From NCBI GenBank assembly GCA_963792895.1, contig CAWBYA010000003.1, positions 310,001 to 374,000 of the forward strand: 64,000 nt of DNA. The letters run 5' to 3'. The position numbers were made by a program, and so were the translations under genes. This document shows positions 18,907 through 26,520 of the stretch, one piece after another. Each line of letters starts with the position of its first letter. Position 1 is the first letter of the stretch. Source of the stretch: UBA6912 sp963792895 (GTDB lineage: Bacteria > Actinomycetota > Acidimicrobiia > Spongiisociales > UBA5794). The notes below the pieces were generated by a model. It searched no databases. It was not told where the DNA came from and was given only the letters and a program-made list of their open reading frames with translations.

Positions 18907-19898
18907 TGGCCGAGGCTCCCGACCGTGACGTAGTGCGAGACGGCGAACTGACCGAGATCCTGCATCGCATGCAGGACAGGCGTGAAGCCCTTGTCGACGG
19001 TGCCGCCTGGTCGGTGGCCGGCCACTGGCGCAGCTTCAAGGCGGACTTCGTCCACGCAACGAACGCTCGAGGCGATGTGGCGGTGAAGTTCGGCGACGGG
19101 TGGACCGCCGCCGACGCCCACTTCGTGTCCTCGGAGGTCGAGCGAGTTCGCACGCTCTTCGAACAGCTGCCGGGCGGGAAGGTGCGCGTTCCGAGGGCGC
19201 TGGGCTGGTCTGATGTTCCTGCGGCGGTGGCGCTCGGCTACGTGGACGGTGACATGCTGTTCAGCTCGATTTCCGAGCGCGGTCACCGGCTCTGGAACCG
19301 AGGCCAGGCGGGCGTCCTCGAGATCATGGCGAGCTGCGGTCAGGCGCTCGGTGCCTACCACTCGGCCGAGCCGGCGACCGGCGACCCTGCGATCACCAAA
19401 GTCGCACTCGGAGACCTTCTCTCGGCGGCTCGCCGTGCCGGGGTGAGGCGCACGACCATTCTCGCTCTCGAGCCGCGACTCCGGCGGGCACGGGGCTACC
19501 GCTTCTCCCCGAACGACTTCATCATCGATGCCCAGGGCAGGCTCGTCATGCTCGATCCGCCCCACGTCCGCAAATACGACTACCTCCAGCGCGATGTGAG
19601 CGCGTTCACCTTCGAGTTGCATCGCGCACTGATCGGCGTGCGCCCCATGCGGCGCACGCATCCGAACGGGCCGCTGCTCGAAGACCTGCGGGGCGCGTTC
19701 CTCGACGGCTACGCGACAACGGGACCTTCCTCGCTCGCTACGGCGCTCGACGTGTGGATGATCCGTCTCTTCGAGGTGTCTCGAATCACCGGCTTCGCAT
19801 ACGCATCGCTGCGCCGGCGTTCGTTCGGCAAGGCGCTCCCCGCGCTGGCATGGGCAGCCCAGGAACGGCGGAGATTGGGGCGGCCACCTCGTTCGTGA
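18906..19898 (+). CDS. kinase-fold (aminoglycoside-phosphotransferase-like) protein with altered catalytic loop
   Basis: A 330-residue protein weakly resembling APH/LPS-kinase-type small-molecule kinases. It has an ATP-lobe-like FKADFVHATNARGDVAVKFGDGW with a candidate Lys, a middle GQALGAYHSAEPATGD helix and a catalytic-loop-like RFSPNDFIIDAQGRLVMLDPP, where the family normally has HxDxxxxN and a later D. The expected His is not there, so activity is uncertain. It is coupled to the preceding glycosyltransferase (TGATG). It could phosphorylate a sugar or the lipid-linked glycan, or be an inactive relative. The strand continues into the five-gene sulfotransferase set after about 90 bases. Confidence 0.5.
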   Translation: MAEAPDRDVVRDGELTEILHRMQDRREALVDGAAWSVAGHWRSFKADFVHATNARGDVAVKFGDGWTAADAHFVSSEVERVRTLFEQLPGGKVRVPRALGWSDVPAAVALGYVDGDMLFSSISERGHRLWNRGQAGVLEIMASCGQALGAYHSAEPATGDPAITKVALGDLLSAARRAGVRRTTILALEPRLRRARGYRFSPNDFIIDAQGRLVMLDPPHVRKYDYLQRDVSAFTFELHRALIGVRPMRRTHPNGPLLEDLRGAFLDGYATTGPSSLATALDVWMIRLFEVSRITGFAYASLRRRSFGKALPALAWAAQERRRLGRPPRS

Positions 19899-19948
19899 GA
19901 GCTCGAAAATGGGTCGCTCAGCCCGTAGGACAGCAATTTGGCCGCTGT

Positions 19949-19970
19949 TAACGTGAACGTCCGAACGTCC
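19949..19970 (+). promoter_or_regulatory. candidate promoter with GAACGTCC direct repeat
   Basis: A TANNNT box (TAACGT, 19949-19954) is followed by two tandem copies of GAACGTCC (19955-19970), 16 bases before a GGGGGAG ribosome site. No good -35 is visible. The tandem octamer could be an operator or chance. It lies directly before the leader ORF and the SGNH/lipoyl-fold/sulfotransferase set. Confidence 0.35.
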
Positions 19971-19985
19971 TTTGGGGGAGACCAC

Positions 19986-20045
19986 ATGCGGATCGCACGG
20001 TCAGCATCTCGATCCGCCTGGCACAGACCGGAGCATGGGCCATGA
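19986..20045 (+). CDS. 19-residue leader peptide, translationally coupled to the next gene
   Basis: ATG 19986 stands nine bases behind the strongest ribosome site of the area (TTTGGGGGAGACCAC). The frame encodes MRIARSASRSAWHRPEHGP and stops at a TGA that overlaps the next start as ATGA. The following gene has no ribosome site of its own, so its translation may depend on this short frame. A frameshifted N-terminus of the next gene is an alternative explanation. Confidence 0.4.
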   Translation: MRIARSASRSAWHRPEHGP

Positions 20046-20731
20046 CAACCACCGCATTGAAGATCTTCGTCAAAGCCGACCCTGGCGTCGCCGACGCCGT
20101 CGCCTCGCGTAGCGACGGTGGCAGCAAGCTCGCCAAGGGTGTGAAGGAGCTGGTCGCCGACCAGTACCCCGTGGCGATCGACCTCGTCTATGAGCAGTCG
20201 TCTGGGTTCGCCAACCTCCGATCCGAGCTGGAACAGGGAACGTCCCGCCTCATCGCCGACGCACCCGAGGTCGTGGTGTTGTCCATTGCCGACGACATTC
20301 GCGGGCTGAACTCTCGAGGTGCGAACGCAGAGGAGGCAGTTCGCGCCGTCGAAGCCGATCTCGTGGCAGTCGTCGAACTGATCAAGGAGAAGGTGGGGGC
20401 CCACATCCTGGTCGCCAACGCTTCGACGCTCGATCCGGGCGGCGAGGTCATGAACTATCACGGGCTGGATGAGGATCCGGTCTCGCTTCGTGCGCACCGG
20501 TTGGACCACATGCTGGTCGGCGTTTCGCACGACGAGGGAATCTCCATCATCGACGTCGACCGCAAGATCGCTGAGCTTGGTGGTCATCGTGGCGTCGCCG
20601 CCGCCCTCACGTACACGGAATCCGGCTGTGAGATCATCGCCGCTGAGATCGTCCGCGTCCTCGAGGATTACGGATTCTTCGACGAGCGGCCTCTGCTTGC
20701 CCAGGTGGGTGCGAAGGCGAGCGGCGCGTGA
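20042..20731 (+). CDS. SGNH/GDSL-hydrolase-like protein (set gene 1)
   Basis: A 229-residue protein with alternating strands and helices like the SGNH fold: VVVLSIADDIRGLNSRG (strand and oxyanion-like loop), HILVANASTLDPGG (the usual strand before the Asn-containing block), HDEGISIIDVDRKIAELGG, and a final helix block ALTYTESGCEIIAAEIVRVL where the usual DxxH would stand. No Gly-Asp-Ser nucleophile is evident and the DxxH is absent, so this may be a non-catalytic relative. The family assignment is tentative. The stop overlaps the lipoyl-fold gene start (GTGA). It probably works as a unit with the neighbouring SGNH-like, lipoyl-like and sulfotransferase proteins. Confidence 0.55.
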   Translation: MTTTALKIFVKADPGVADAVASRSDGGSKLAKGVKELVADQYPVAIDLVYEQSSGFANLRSELEQGTSRLIADAPEVVVLSIADDIRGLNSRGANAEEAVRAVEADLVAVVELIKEKVGAHILVANASTLDPGGEVMNYHGLDEDPVSLRAHRLDHMLVGVSHDEGISIIDVDRKIAELGGHRGVAAALTYTESGCEIIAAEIVRVLEDYGFFDERPLLAQVGAKASGA

Positions 20732-21168
20732 TCGTTCGGCTCGAGATGCCCCTCATCGACCCATCGCTGCGCGGTGGGCATCTGCTCGACTGGAAGAAGG
20801 CCGAGGGCGACGAAGTCAACTTCGGCGACGAGATCTGTGTCGTGGTGCTCGACGATTTCGCTGCGTTGCGGCGGACGGCACGGGCGACGTTGCTCGCGGG
20901 TCGGCGGCGCAAGCGGCTCAAGAGCGATCTCGAAGTCAGAGACGGCAAGGTGTTCCTCGCCGTCTCCATCACCTCCTCCGACCGAGGGGTGCTGCGCAAG
21001 ATCATCAAACAAGAAGGGGACCCGATCGCAATCGGCGACACGATGGCCGTTGTGGCGTCTGCCGATGACGATCATGTGGGGACCGAGGCCGAGTGGGCCA
21101 CCGCGCCCGCGATGCGTGTCGTCGCCAACCATGTTGGCGGAGACTCGGATTTTGAGAAGGGGGACTAA
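20728..21168 (+). CDS. lipoyl/biotinyl-fold protein lacking the modifiable lysine (set gene 2)
   Basis: A 146-residue protein. Its first 44 residues align without gaps to the E2 lipoyl domain encoded at 55378 in this window: MP at 7-8, GG at 16-17, W22, GD at 27-28 and GDEI at 33-36. The lysine position (TDK, residue 43) is Asp here (LDDF), so lipoylation or biotinylation cannot occur at the usual site. A basic insertion of about 30 residues (LLAGRRRKRLKSDLEV) splits the domain. The second half then returns (RGVLRKIIKQEGDPIAIGDTMAVV, written here in parts: RGVLRKIIKQEG, then DPIAIGDTMAVV). Its start overlaps the upstream stop (GTGA), and its stop overlaps the next ATG. Its role is unknown. 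Confidence 0.75.
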   Translation: MIVRLEMPLIDPSLRGGHLLDWKKAEGDEVNFGDEICVVVLDDFAALRRTARATLLAGRRRKRLKSDLEVRDGKVFLAVSITSSDRGVLRKIIKQEGDPIAIGDTMAVVASADDDHVGTEAEWATAPAMRVVANHVGGDSDFEKGD

Positions 21169-22175
21169 TGCCTCTGGGTAAGCCTGTGACGGTGGCGCTC
21201 AAGGGGTGGCGCAAGGTGTTCGGAGAGGACACCCGTATCGAGACGTTCGTCAAGGAGCGCTACCTCAACCGCATCGAGAACGAGATCAAGAAGGAATCGG
21301 GGCCGGGCTGGGTGCAGTACAGCGGGCGCCGTTCCGTCGTCGTGTCCGAATCGGACGATTTCCCCGAGCCGCGACGCGGCATCCTCCTCAAAGGCGGGTG
21401 CGACTTGCCGGCGGTCTTCACCGCAGCGCCGCTCATGCGCGAGGGCATCAAGGGCACGGTGGCGATCTCGCGCCACATTGGAGGTACCGGAGGCAACCGG
21501 TCGGACCAGATCCTCCAGACGCTGGATGACCTCGACCCCGAGGCGATCGCCGAGACGTCGCGGATGTTGGGATTCGGCCGGGACTACTTCGAGCCCACGT
21601 TCTTCGAGGACTCGTTCACCGTCCCGCAAATGCCCCAGGCGGGGACCTTTCACAAGGACCTCGTGATCATGGGTATCTCGACGGACGAGACCCGACAGAT
21701 GTACCGGCATCGCGAGCACGGTTTCCTCGCCGATCCGGGTGGTTGGTGGCTGAATCAGGATCTCGACCGCGTGCTCGACAACCTCGAGACTGTGGAGTGG
21801 TTCCGCAAGAACTTCCGGCGTGTCGGCCGGATGTCGGTGGACGACTTCCGCAAGAACAACACGCGTCTGGTTCAGGAGATCAGAGATCGGGTGGGTGCCC
21901 GAGTCATCTACTTCAACACGATGGCGCTCGACCCTGCCAACCCGACGCACAACTACCAGCTCGTCAAGACGGCCCACAGCGTGCGCCGGAGGGAGTTCAC
22001 GATCACCCTGGCCGAGCTGTCCCGGGACCTCGATGTGCCGATCGTTGACGTGGACCGGATTCTCAAGACCGCCGGGGTCGAGGAGCAGGTGGACTTTGCT
22101 CACTTCCCGGTGGACCGCATGATGCCAATCGGCGCCGAGGTGTTCCGCATCCTCAAGGCCATCGAGTTCGTCTGA
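21168..22175 (+). CDS. SGNH-like protein with DxxH block (set gene 3)
   Basis: A 335-residue protein. The N-terminal third includes RGILLKGGCDLPAVFTAAP, and the middle is rich in charged helices (DRVLDNLETVEWFRKNFRR). The C-terminal part has a strand VIYFNTMALDPANPTHNYQ, IVDVDRILKTAG and ends in VDFAHFPVDRMMPIGAEVF, where DFAH corresponds to the SGNH block V Asp-x-x-His dyad. A Ser/Gly nucleophile block is not clear, so the SGNH label is provisional; an esterase or acyltransferase acting on the glycan is possible. The start overlaps the preceding stop by one base. A 41-base gap with a new ribosome site leads to the sulfotransferase. Confidence 0.55.
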   Translation: MPLGKPVTVALKGWRKVFGEDTRIETFVKERYLNRIENEIKKESGPGWVQYSGRRSVVVSESDDFPEPRRGILLKGGCDLPAVFTAAPLMREGIKGTVAISRHIGGTGGNRSDQILQTLDDLDPEAIAETSRMLGFGRDYFEPTFFEDSFTVPQMPQAGTFHKDLVIMGISTDETRQMYRHREHGFLADPGGWWLNQDLDRVLDNLETVEWFRKNFRRVGRMSVDDFRKNNTRLVQEIRDRVGARVIYFNTMALDPANPTHNYQLVKTAHSVRRREFTITLAELSRDLDVPIVDVDRILKTAGVEEQVDFAHFPVDRMMPIGAEVFRILKAIEFV

Positions 22176-22216
22176 CGCCTCGCGGCTTCGGCGGCCTGGG
22201 CTGGGAGAAGGTGACG

Positions 22217-23185
22217 GTGAATCGCGTCTTTCCGATCTTCGTAGGGAGTGGGCGCTCCGGGACGACGTTGTTCCGCAACATCTTCGACGCTCACCCGGAG
22301 CTGGCGATGAGCCACGAGGCGCACTTCATCGCACCGATGGCCAAACGACGCACGGCCTACGAGCCGGCGTCTGGTTTCGCCATCGAGGCGTTCGTCGCCG
22401 ACTTGTACGCCAACCCCAACTTCAGGCGTCTCGAACTCGACGAGGCAGTTGTACGAGAGGCCCTCGGAGCCGATCGGCCACTCACGACCGCCGACGCGAT
22501 CCGCAGCGTCATGGCGTCGTACGCAGATCGCGAGTCCAAGCCGCTCTACGGCGACAAGACCCCCGGCTACGTCATCCATCTCGAGCTGCTGGGGACGGTC
22601 TTCCCCGAGGCCAAGTTCGTCCACATCATCCGCGATGGACGTGATGTGGCGCTGGCCTACGTCGACCGCGACGAATGGGGTCCGAGCTCGGTCGCCGACG
22701 CCGCACACAACTGGAAGAGTCGCGTCGGGAGGGGTCGGAAGGCCGGCACCCGCCTCGGGCCCGAGCGGTATCGAGAGGTTCGCTACGAGGACATGGTCGA
22801 GGATCCGGAGGCGATGACGCAGCAGCTGTGTGCGTTCCTCGGTCTCGAATTCGATCCTGCCATGCTGCGGTACCACGAGAAGGCTGAGGCCTTCATCGCC
22901 TCGACCCATGACCCTGCAGCATTTGGCAATCTCGCCAAGCCGATCACGAAGGGGATTCGCGATTGGCGCAGACAAATGGGCCCTGACGACGTGGCATTGT
23001 GCGAAGCAATCGCGGGCGACCTCCTGGCCGATCTGGGGTACGAGGTCACGGGCGTGAGGGCCACGCCCGCCGTCCGGATGCGAGCCGCATCGGCGGCGAC
23101 TGCGTGGCAGGGTAAGCGGGTCGTATCTCGTGTTCTGCCGGTGTGGAACGGAGTCCGATCGAGACTGACGAAGCTACGAAGGTGA
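22217..23185 (+). CDS. sulfotransferase family protein (set gene 4)
   Basis: A 322-residue PAPS-dependent sulfotransferase. The 5'-phosphosulfate loop is FVGSGRSGTTLFRNIFDAH near the N-terminus; the 3'-phosphate motif is KFVHIIRDGRDVALAYVDR. RYREVRYEDMVEDPEAMTQ and the late KPITKGIRDWRR segment are also family features. It is a cytoplasmic enzyme, so sulfation would occur on precursors before export. GGGAGAAG at 22203-22209 lies seven bases before GTG 22217, which I prefer over GTG 22211. It is the second sulfotransferase of the locus and is bracketed by SGNH-like and lipoyl-fold genes. Confidence 0.88.
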   Translation: MNRVFPIFVGSGRSGTTLFRNIFDAHPELAMSHEAHFIAPMAKRRTAYEPASGFAIEAFVADLYANPNFRRLELDEAVVREALGADRPLTTADAIRSVMASYADRESKPLYGDKTPGYVIHLELLGTVFPEAKFVHIIRDGRDVALAYVDRDEWGPSSVADAAHNWKSRVGRGRKAGTRLGPERYREVRYEDMVEDPEAMTQQLCAFLGLEFDPAMLRYHEKAEAFIASTHDPAAFGNLAKPITKGIRDWRRQMGPDDVALCEAIAGDLLADLGYEVTGVRATPAVRMRAASAATAWQGKRVVSRVLPVWNGVRSRLTKLRR

Positions 23186-23195
23186 GGGAGCGACC

Positions 23196-23636
23196 ATGAT
23201 TCTCAAGGTGAGCGTGCCGGCGGCCGATGCCGCGTTCCGCGGCGGCTACATCGCCAGGTGGCACAAACGCGTCGGAGACGCCGTCGAGTTCGGCGACGAC
23301 ATATGCGACGTTGCCATCGACGAGTTCATGGCGCTCCAGCGCACGAAGCGCGCCTCCCTTCTGGGCTCCACTTCGAAGTTGAGGAAGCGGAGGGTCAAGG
23401 ACGGCTACGACCTCAGGGAGGGACGCGGCCAAGTGACGATCCGGCTCACCTCGGCTGAGGGTGGCGTGCGCCTCCACGAGGTGATCGTGCCCGAAGGGGG
23501 CCGGGTGCAGATCGGCTCGCTCGTCGCGTTGCTCAGCCCTGAAGGCGATGGCTCCCCGGCTGATCTCGAAGGCGCACCGGATGCCAGAGTCGCCGTGAAC
23601 ATGCCAGATGCCGAGGATATCGACCCCTTCGACTGA
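23196..23636 (+). CDS. lipoyl/biotinyl-fold protein lacking the modifiable lysine (set gene 5)
   Basis: A 146-residue paralogue of the gene at 20728. Shared landmarks are RGG at 15-17, W22, GD at 27-28, FGDDIC at 32-37 and the motif DEFMALQRTKRASLL against DDFAALRRTARATLL. The lipoyl-lysine position 43 is Glu here (IDEF). A basic insertion (STSKLRKRRVKDGYD) follows, then the second half of the domain (RLHEVIVPEGGRVQIGSLVA). The C-terminal tail is acidic. It begins 10 bases after the sulfotransferase behind GAGGGAG. Two copies flanking the sulfotransferase suggest a heteromeric scaffold or carrier role, but this is inference. Confidence 0.75.
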   Translation: MILKVSVPAADAAFRGGYIARWHKRVGDAVEFGDDICDVAIDEFMALQRTKRASLLGSTSKLRKRRVKDGYDLREGRGQVTIRLTSAEGGVRLHEVIVPEGGRVQIGSLVALLSPEGDGSPADLEGAPDARVAVNMPDAEDIDPFD

Positions 23637-23848
23637 AGTTCTGGGTGGGCCGCCCACACCTCCTCGAGTTCGACCCCAGCAAGGGCTCCGACCGGAGAGC
23701 CAAACAGCGTCCACATCAATGCCCGCGCCATCAAGGGGCAATGGCGCGCAGGCGATCTCTGGTCGACCCGACGATGAAGCCCTCCGTGCCCTGAGCCGAC
23801 GAGGAAGACCGGGCCGAGATGGTGGCGGTCGGCCGACCCACGGACCTC
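23637..23848 (+). other. possible remnant of a ribbon-helix-helix antitoxin
   Basis: No intact gene. One short frame around 23745-23815 reads AISGRPDDEALRALSRRGR, which resembles the start of ribbon-helix-helix antitoxins (strand followed by LDDxxLxxL helix). It lies just upstream of a decayed MazF-type toxin frame. The evidence is only this resemblance and position. Confidence 0.3.
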
Positions 23849-24138
23849 GTGCGCCCGCGTGACGTCCTCGCTGTGCGGATGACCAGGGGCGTGGGTGGCG
23901 AACAGCACGGGCGACGCTACGGGGTGGTCGTTCAATCCGACGCGTTTCCCCCTCGGTTGGTGGTGTCGGTAGCGCCCACGTCGACGAGCGCATGATCGTC
24001 GACGTCTCGTCCCCGGATCGAGATTGGACGTACCTCGACTGGGGTCCCGATCGAACGGTCGGCGCCATCGCCACGAGACGGACTGTCGACGCATCGCGCA
24101 CCACGTCCGAGCCGCTCCGGCGATCGTGCGACACGTAG
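23849..24138 (+). pseudogene. decayed MazF/PemK-family toxin gene
   Basis: From GTG 23849 the frame reads VRPRDVLAVRMTRG, then GGEQHGRRYGVVVQSDAF and RLVVSVAPTSTSA, matching the N-terminal half of MazF ribonucleases (RGDVW...GxEQxGxRPVVVVQ...APLTS). A TGA at 23993 interrupts it. The same frame then continues with RPRIEIGRTSTGVPIERS, the usual second half. A shift near 24057 leads to VGAIATRRTVDASRTTSE and a stop at 24136-24138. The order of motifs is complete, so this is a whole gene inactivated by one nonsense codon and one frameshift. MazF toxins cut mRNA and pair with a small antitoxin. The copy marks a mobile-gene scar at the edge of the glycan locus. Confidence 0.65.
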
Positions 24139-24226
24139 CTCTCCTCCACGGGAGTCGTCAACCGATCTTGGGCCCATGGAGCCCGCCGCCAACGTTCGAT
24201 CGCCGAGCAGGCGTGGGCTCACCGAT

Positions 24227-26150
24227 TCAAGGCTTGTTGATCGTGATCACCGTGCCATTGCTGTCGCCGTCCGGGTCGGTGTTCGCAGCGGGGTCGTAAC
24301 CAAGGCTGGCGTGGGCCACGCCCGTGACCGTGAACACCTGGCTCCTGCCCCTCCCTGTCGCCACAACCGAACACGTTCCACTCGCAGAAGTGATGCAGGT
24401 GACAACGGCTCCGCGCTTCCATGTACCGCTCACGGTCGCCCCCGCGACCAGCGACCCTGCGCCGTCCCGGACCACAATCGTGACCGTCGCCGTCCACGTC
24501 CGACCCGATGAGACGGCAGACCCGTCGAGATCGGCGATGTGCGATGTACCCGTGTTTGGGCTGCTCACCGTCACGACGACACTCTCAGTGTCGCTGGCTC
24601 CGCCGTCGTCCGTCACCGTTACGGTTGCCGAATACGTCCCAGGCGTCACGTACACATGGTCCACGACTGCTCCGGTCGCTGCTTCTCCGTCACCAAACGT
24701 CCACGTCCACGACACCACCGAACCGTCTGGGTCGCTGGATCCCGTGGCATCGAATGTCACCGGCAACGGTGCCGTGCCCGACTGAGGAACAGCCGACAGC
24801 ACCGCGACGGGCGGCAGGTTCCCCCCACCTGCCCCCGGCGGCCGGAAGCACGCGACGTAGGCGTCGTAGCCGCCTGTGGCGCACACGTCGCCGTTGGGCA
24901 ACGCCGAAGCCCACACCGTGACCAAGGGTGAGAACGCCTCCCACAGCAACGAGCCATCCAACGAATACCCGGCGGTCACTCCACCCCAGAATCCTCCGGG
25001 GAGGGCGGGGCCGCCGCGTCCGGTCACCACGCTTGTGCCATCGGGCAGTACGAGCACTGCCGCGGGGATCTCGTCGGTATTCAGACCGCCATCGCGAACA
25101 GCTTCCCAGCGCACGGCACCTGTCGTCTCGAAGGCAACTGTGTACCAATCGAGGAAACCACGCGAAGCCTGGCCGGTCGCGACCACACTTCCATCGGGGG
25201 CCAGAGCGATCCGAAGGCCCGCCGCGTTCGCGCCGTCAGTCGGAATCCTGTCCGTCCGCCACAACCGCGCCCCCGTGGTGCGGTCATACGCAATCACGGT
25301 GAGATACCCGGTGATCCCGACATTCCCCTGCCCGGTCACGTACACGCGACTCGCATCAACGACGACGTCCCCTGCAGCGGTCCCCTCCGGGGCAGCCACC
25401 AGCCACTTCAGCGCACCCGTCGACGCGTCGTACATCGCGGTGATCCACGACGCTCCACCAGCGATATCTCCGCTCACCACGACATCAGCCTCGTCGGGGC
25501 TCAACGCCAACGACGTCGCAATATCGTTGGCGAAGAATCCTGAAGGGACGACCTGGGACCAGAGCAAGGTCCCCGACGGGTTGTACTTGTGTATCTGGAT
25601 GTCCTGGCCGTCACCCACCGAGTTGAACGCAAGATAGGAGTTGCCGCCGGAATCGATGAGCAACCGGGCCACACTCGGAAGGGTGCGGGCGAGGTCGACC
25701 CGCCACTGAAGAGCCCCATCGGAGCCGAAACGAACCAGAGTGATCCCAATCGGGTTTCCGCTGGACCCACTCACATTGTGCCCGACCGCCACATAGTCAC
25801 CGTTCGGAGCGGCGACTACCCAGTCGCCTTGGAATGTCCCGCTCGAAGGACCCACCGAGCTACTCCAGCGAAACGACCCCGTCGACGTGTACGACGTCAC
25901 CGCAAGATCACGTCCCTTTGACGGCCCTGACACCACAGCAACATTGCCCGCGGCGTCGGTGGCCATGCGCGCTGCCTGGCCTGCAGAGTCGTTCCCCGCA
26001 CTCAGCCCGCCCCCCTGCCACAAGATCGGGAGCGCGTCGACGGCTCCTGCCGGTGGCGCCGAGATCAGCAGCGATGCCATGAGCGACATCACCATCGCCG
26101 GAAGGACCCACCGAGCGACCCCTCCACGCCACCGCCGACCAGACAGTCAT
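24227..26150 (-). CDS. secreted beta-propeller / PKD-domain protein (frameshift in signal peptide)
   Basis: About 640 residues. ATG 26150 has an excellent ribosome site (GGAGGGGC) and begins MTVWSAVAWRG. One missing G in a G-run near 26120 breaks the frame, which resumes as VARWVLPAMVMSLMASLLI...PPAGA, together a normal signal peptide. The frame is then open from 26095. Residues about 25-425 form repeated WD/PQQ-like propeller blades (for example TTGARLWRTDRIPTDG, STGALKWLVAAPEG). A PKD domain follows (PQSGTAPLPVTFDATGSSD, WTFGDG), and a C-terminal Ig-like domain has two Cys (VVTCITSASGTCSVVA). It is an extracellular protein of unknown role. Confidence 0.75.
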
Positions 26151-26520
26151 GCCCCTCCGTACCTCATGCCGTCCTCCTGGGACTCCAGCCGTCGCCCGTG
26201 CGGGCTCCCGGTCCATTGGAGATGGATTGTATGACGACAGGGGAATCGCAAACCTAAATCGCGGCTAAACTATCCAAAGTGCCGTGAGAAGTCATACCCT
26301 GCGTCGGACGAGCTCGACTCATCGTTCTCCCCCGTCGCTCGTGGGAGGGTCACGGCCAATACGACGCTGGCGGCAGCGCGGGATCGGGTCACCCAGCCGG
26401 GGTCGGTCAACTCCGCGAAATCAAGGAGACCTGGATCACTCCAGTCTGGGCCCGCTTCGAGGCGAAGACCAGAACGTCGGTCGAGGCGGCATGGCGCGCT
26501 TCTCGACCGAGGCCGGCTGC
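26151..26520. other. intergenic region without recognisable gene
   Basis: This 370-base stretch lies between the glycosyltransferase at its right and the secreted propeller gene, both on the minus strand. It contains an A/T-rich patch near 26250-26280 that is unusual for this genome. A minus-strand frame at 26270-26524 overlaps the glycosyltransferase stop, but its Arg/Ser-rich product shows no family features. Confidence 0.5.
26226..26231 (-). promoter_or_regulatory. -10 box (TACAAT) upstream of the propeller/PKD gene
   Basis: TACAAT on the minus strand inside an A/T-richer island, about 75 bases before ATG 26150. No clear -35 is seen at 17 bases. It is the best candidate promoter for the secreted protein gene. 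Confidence 0.4.

Noticed and set aside
19955..19970. Tandem GAACGTCC repeat as the start of a CRISPR-like array
   Set aside because: Only two adjacent 8-base units, no spacers and no cas genes.
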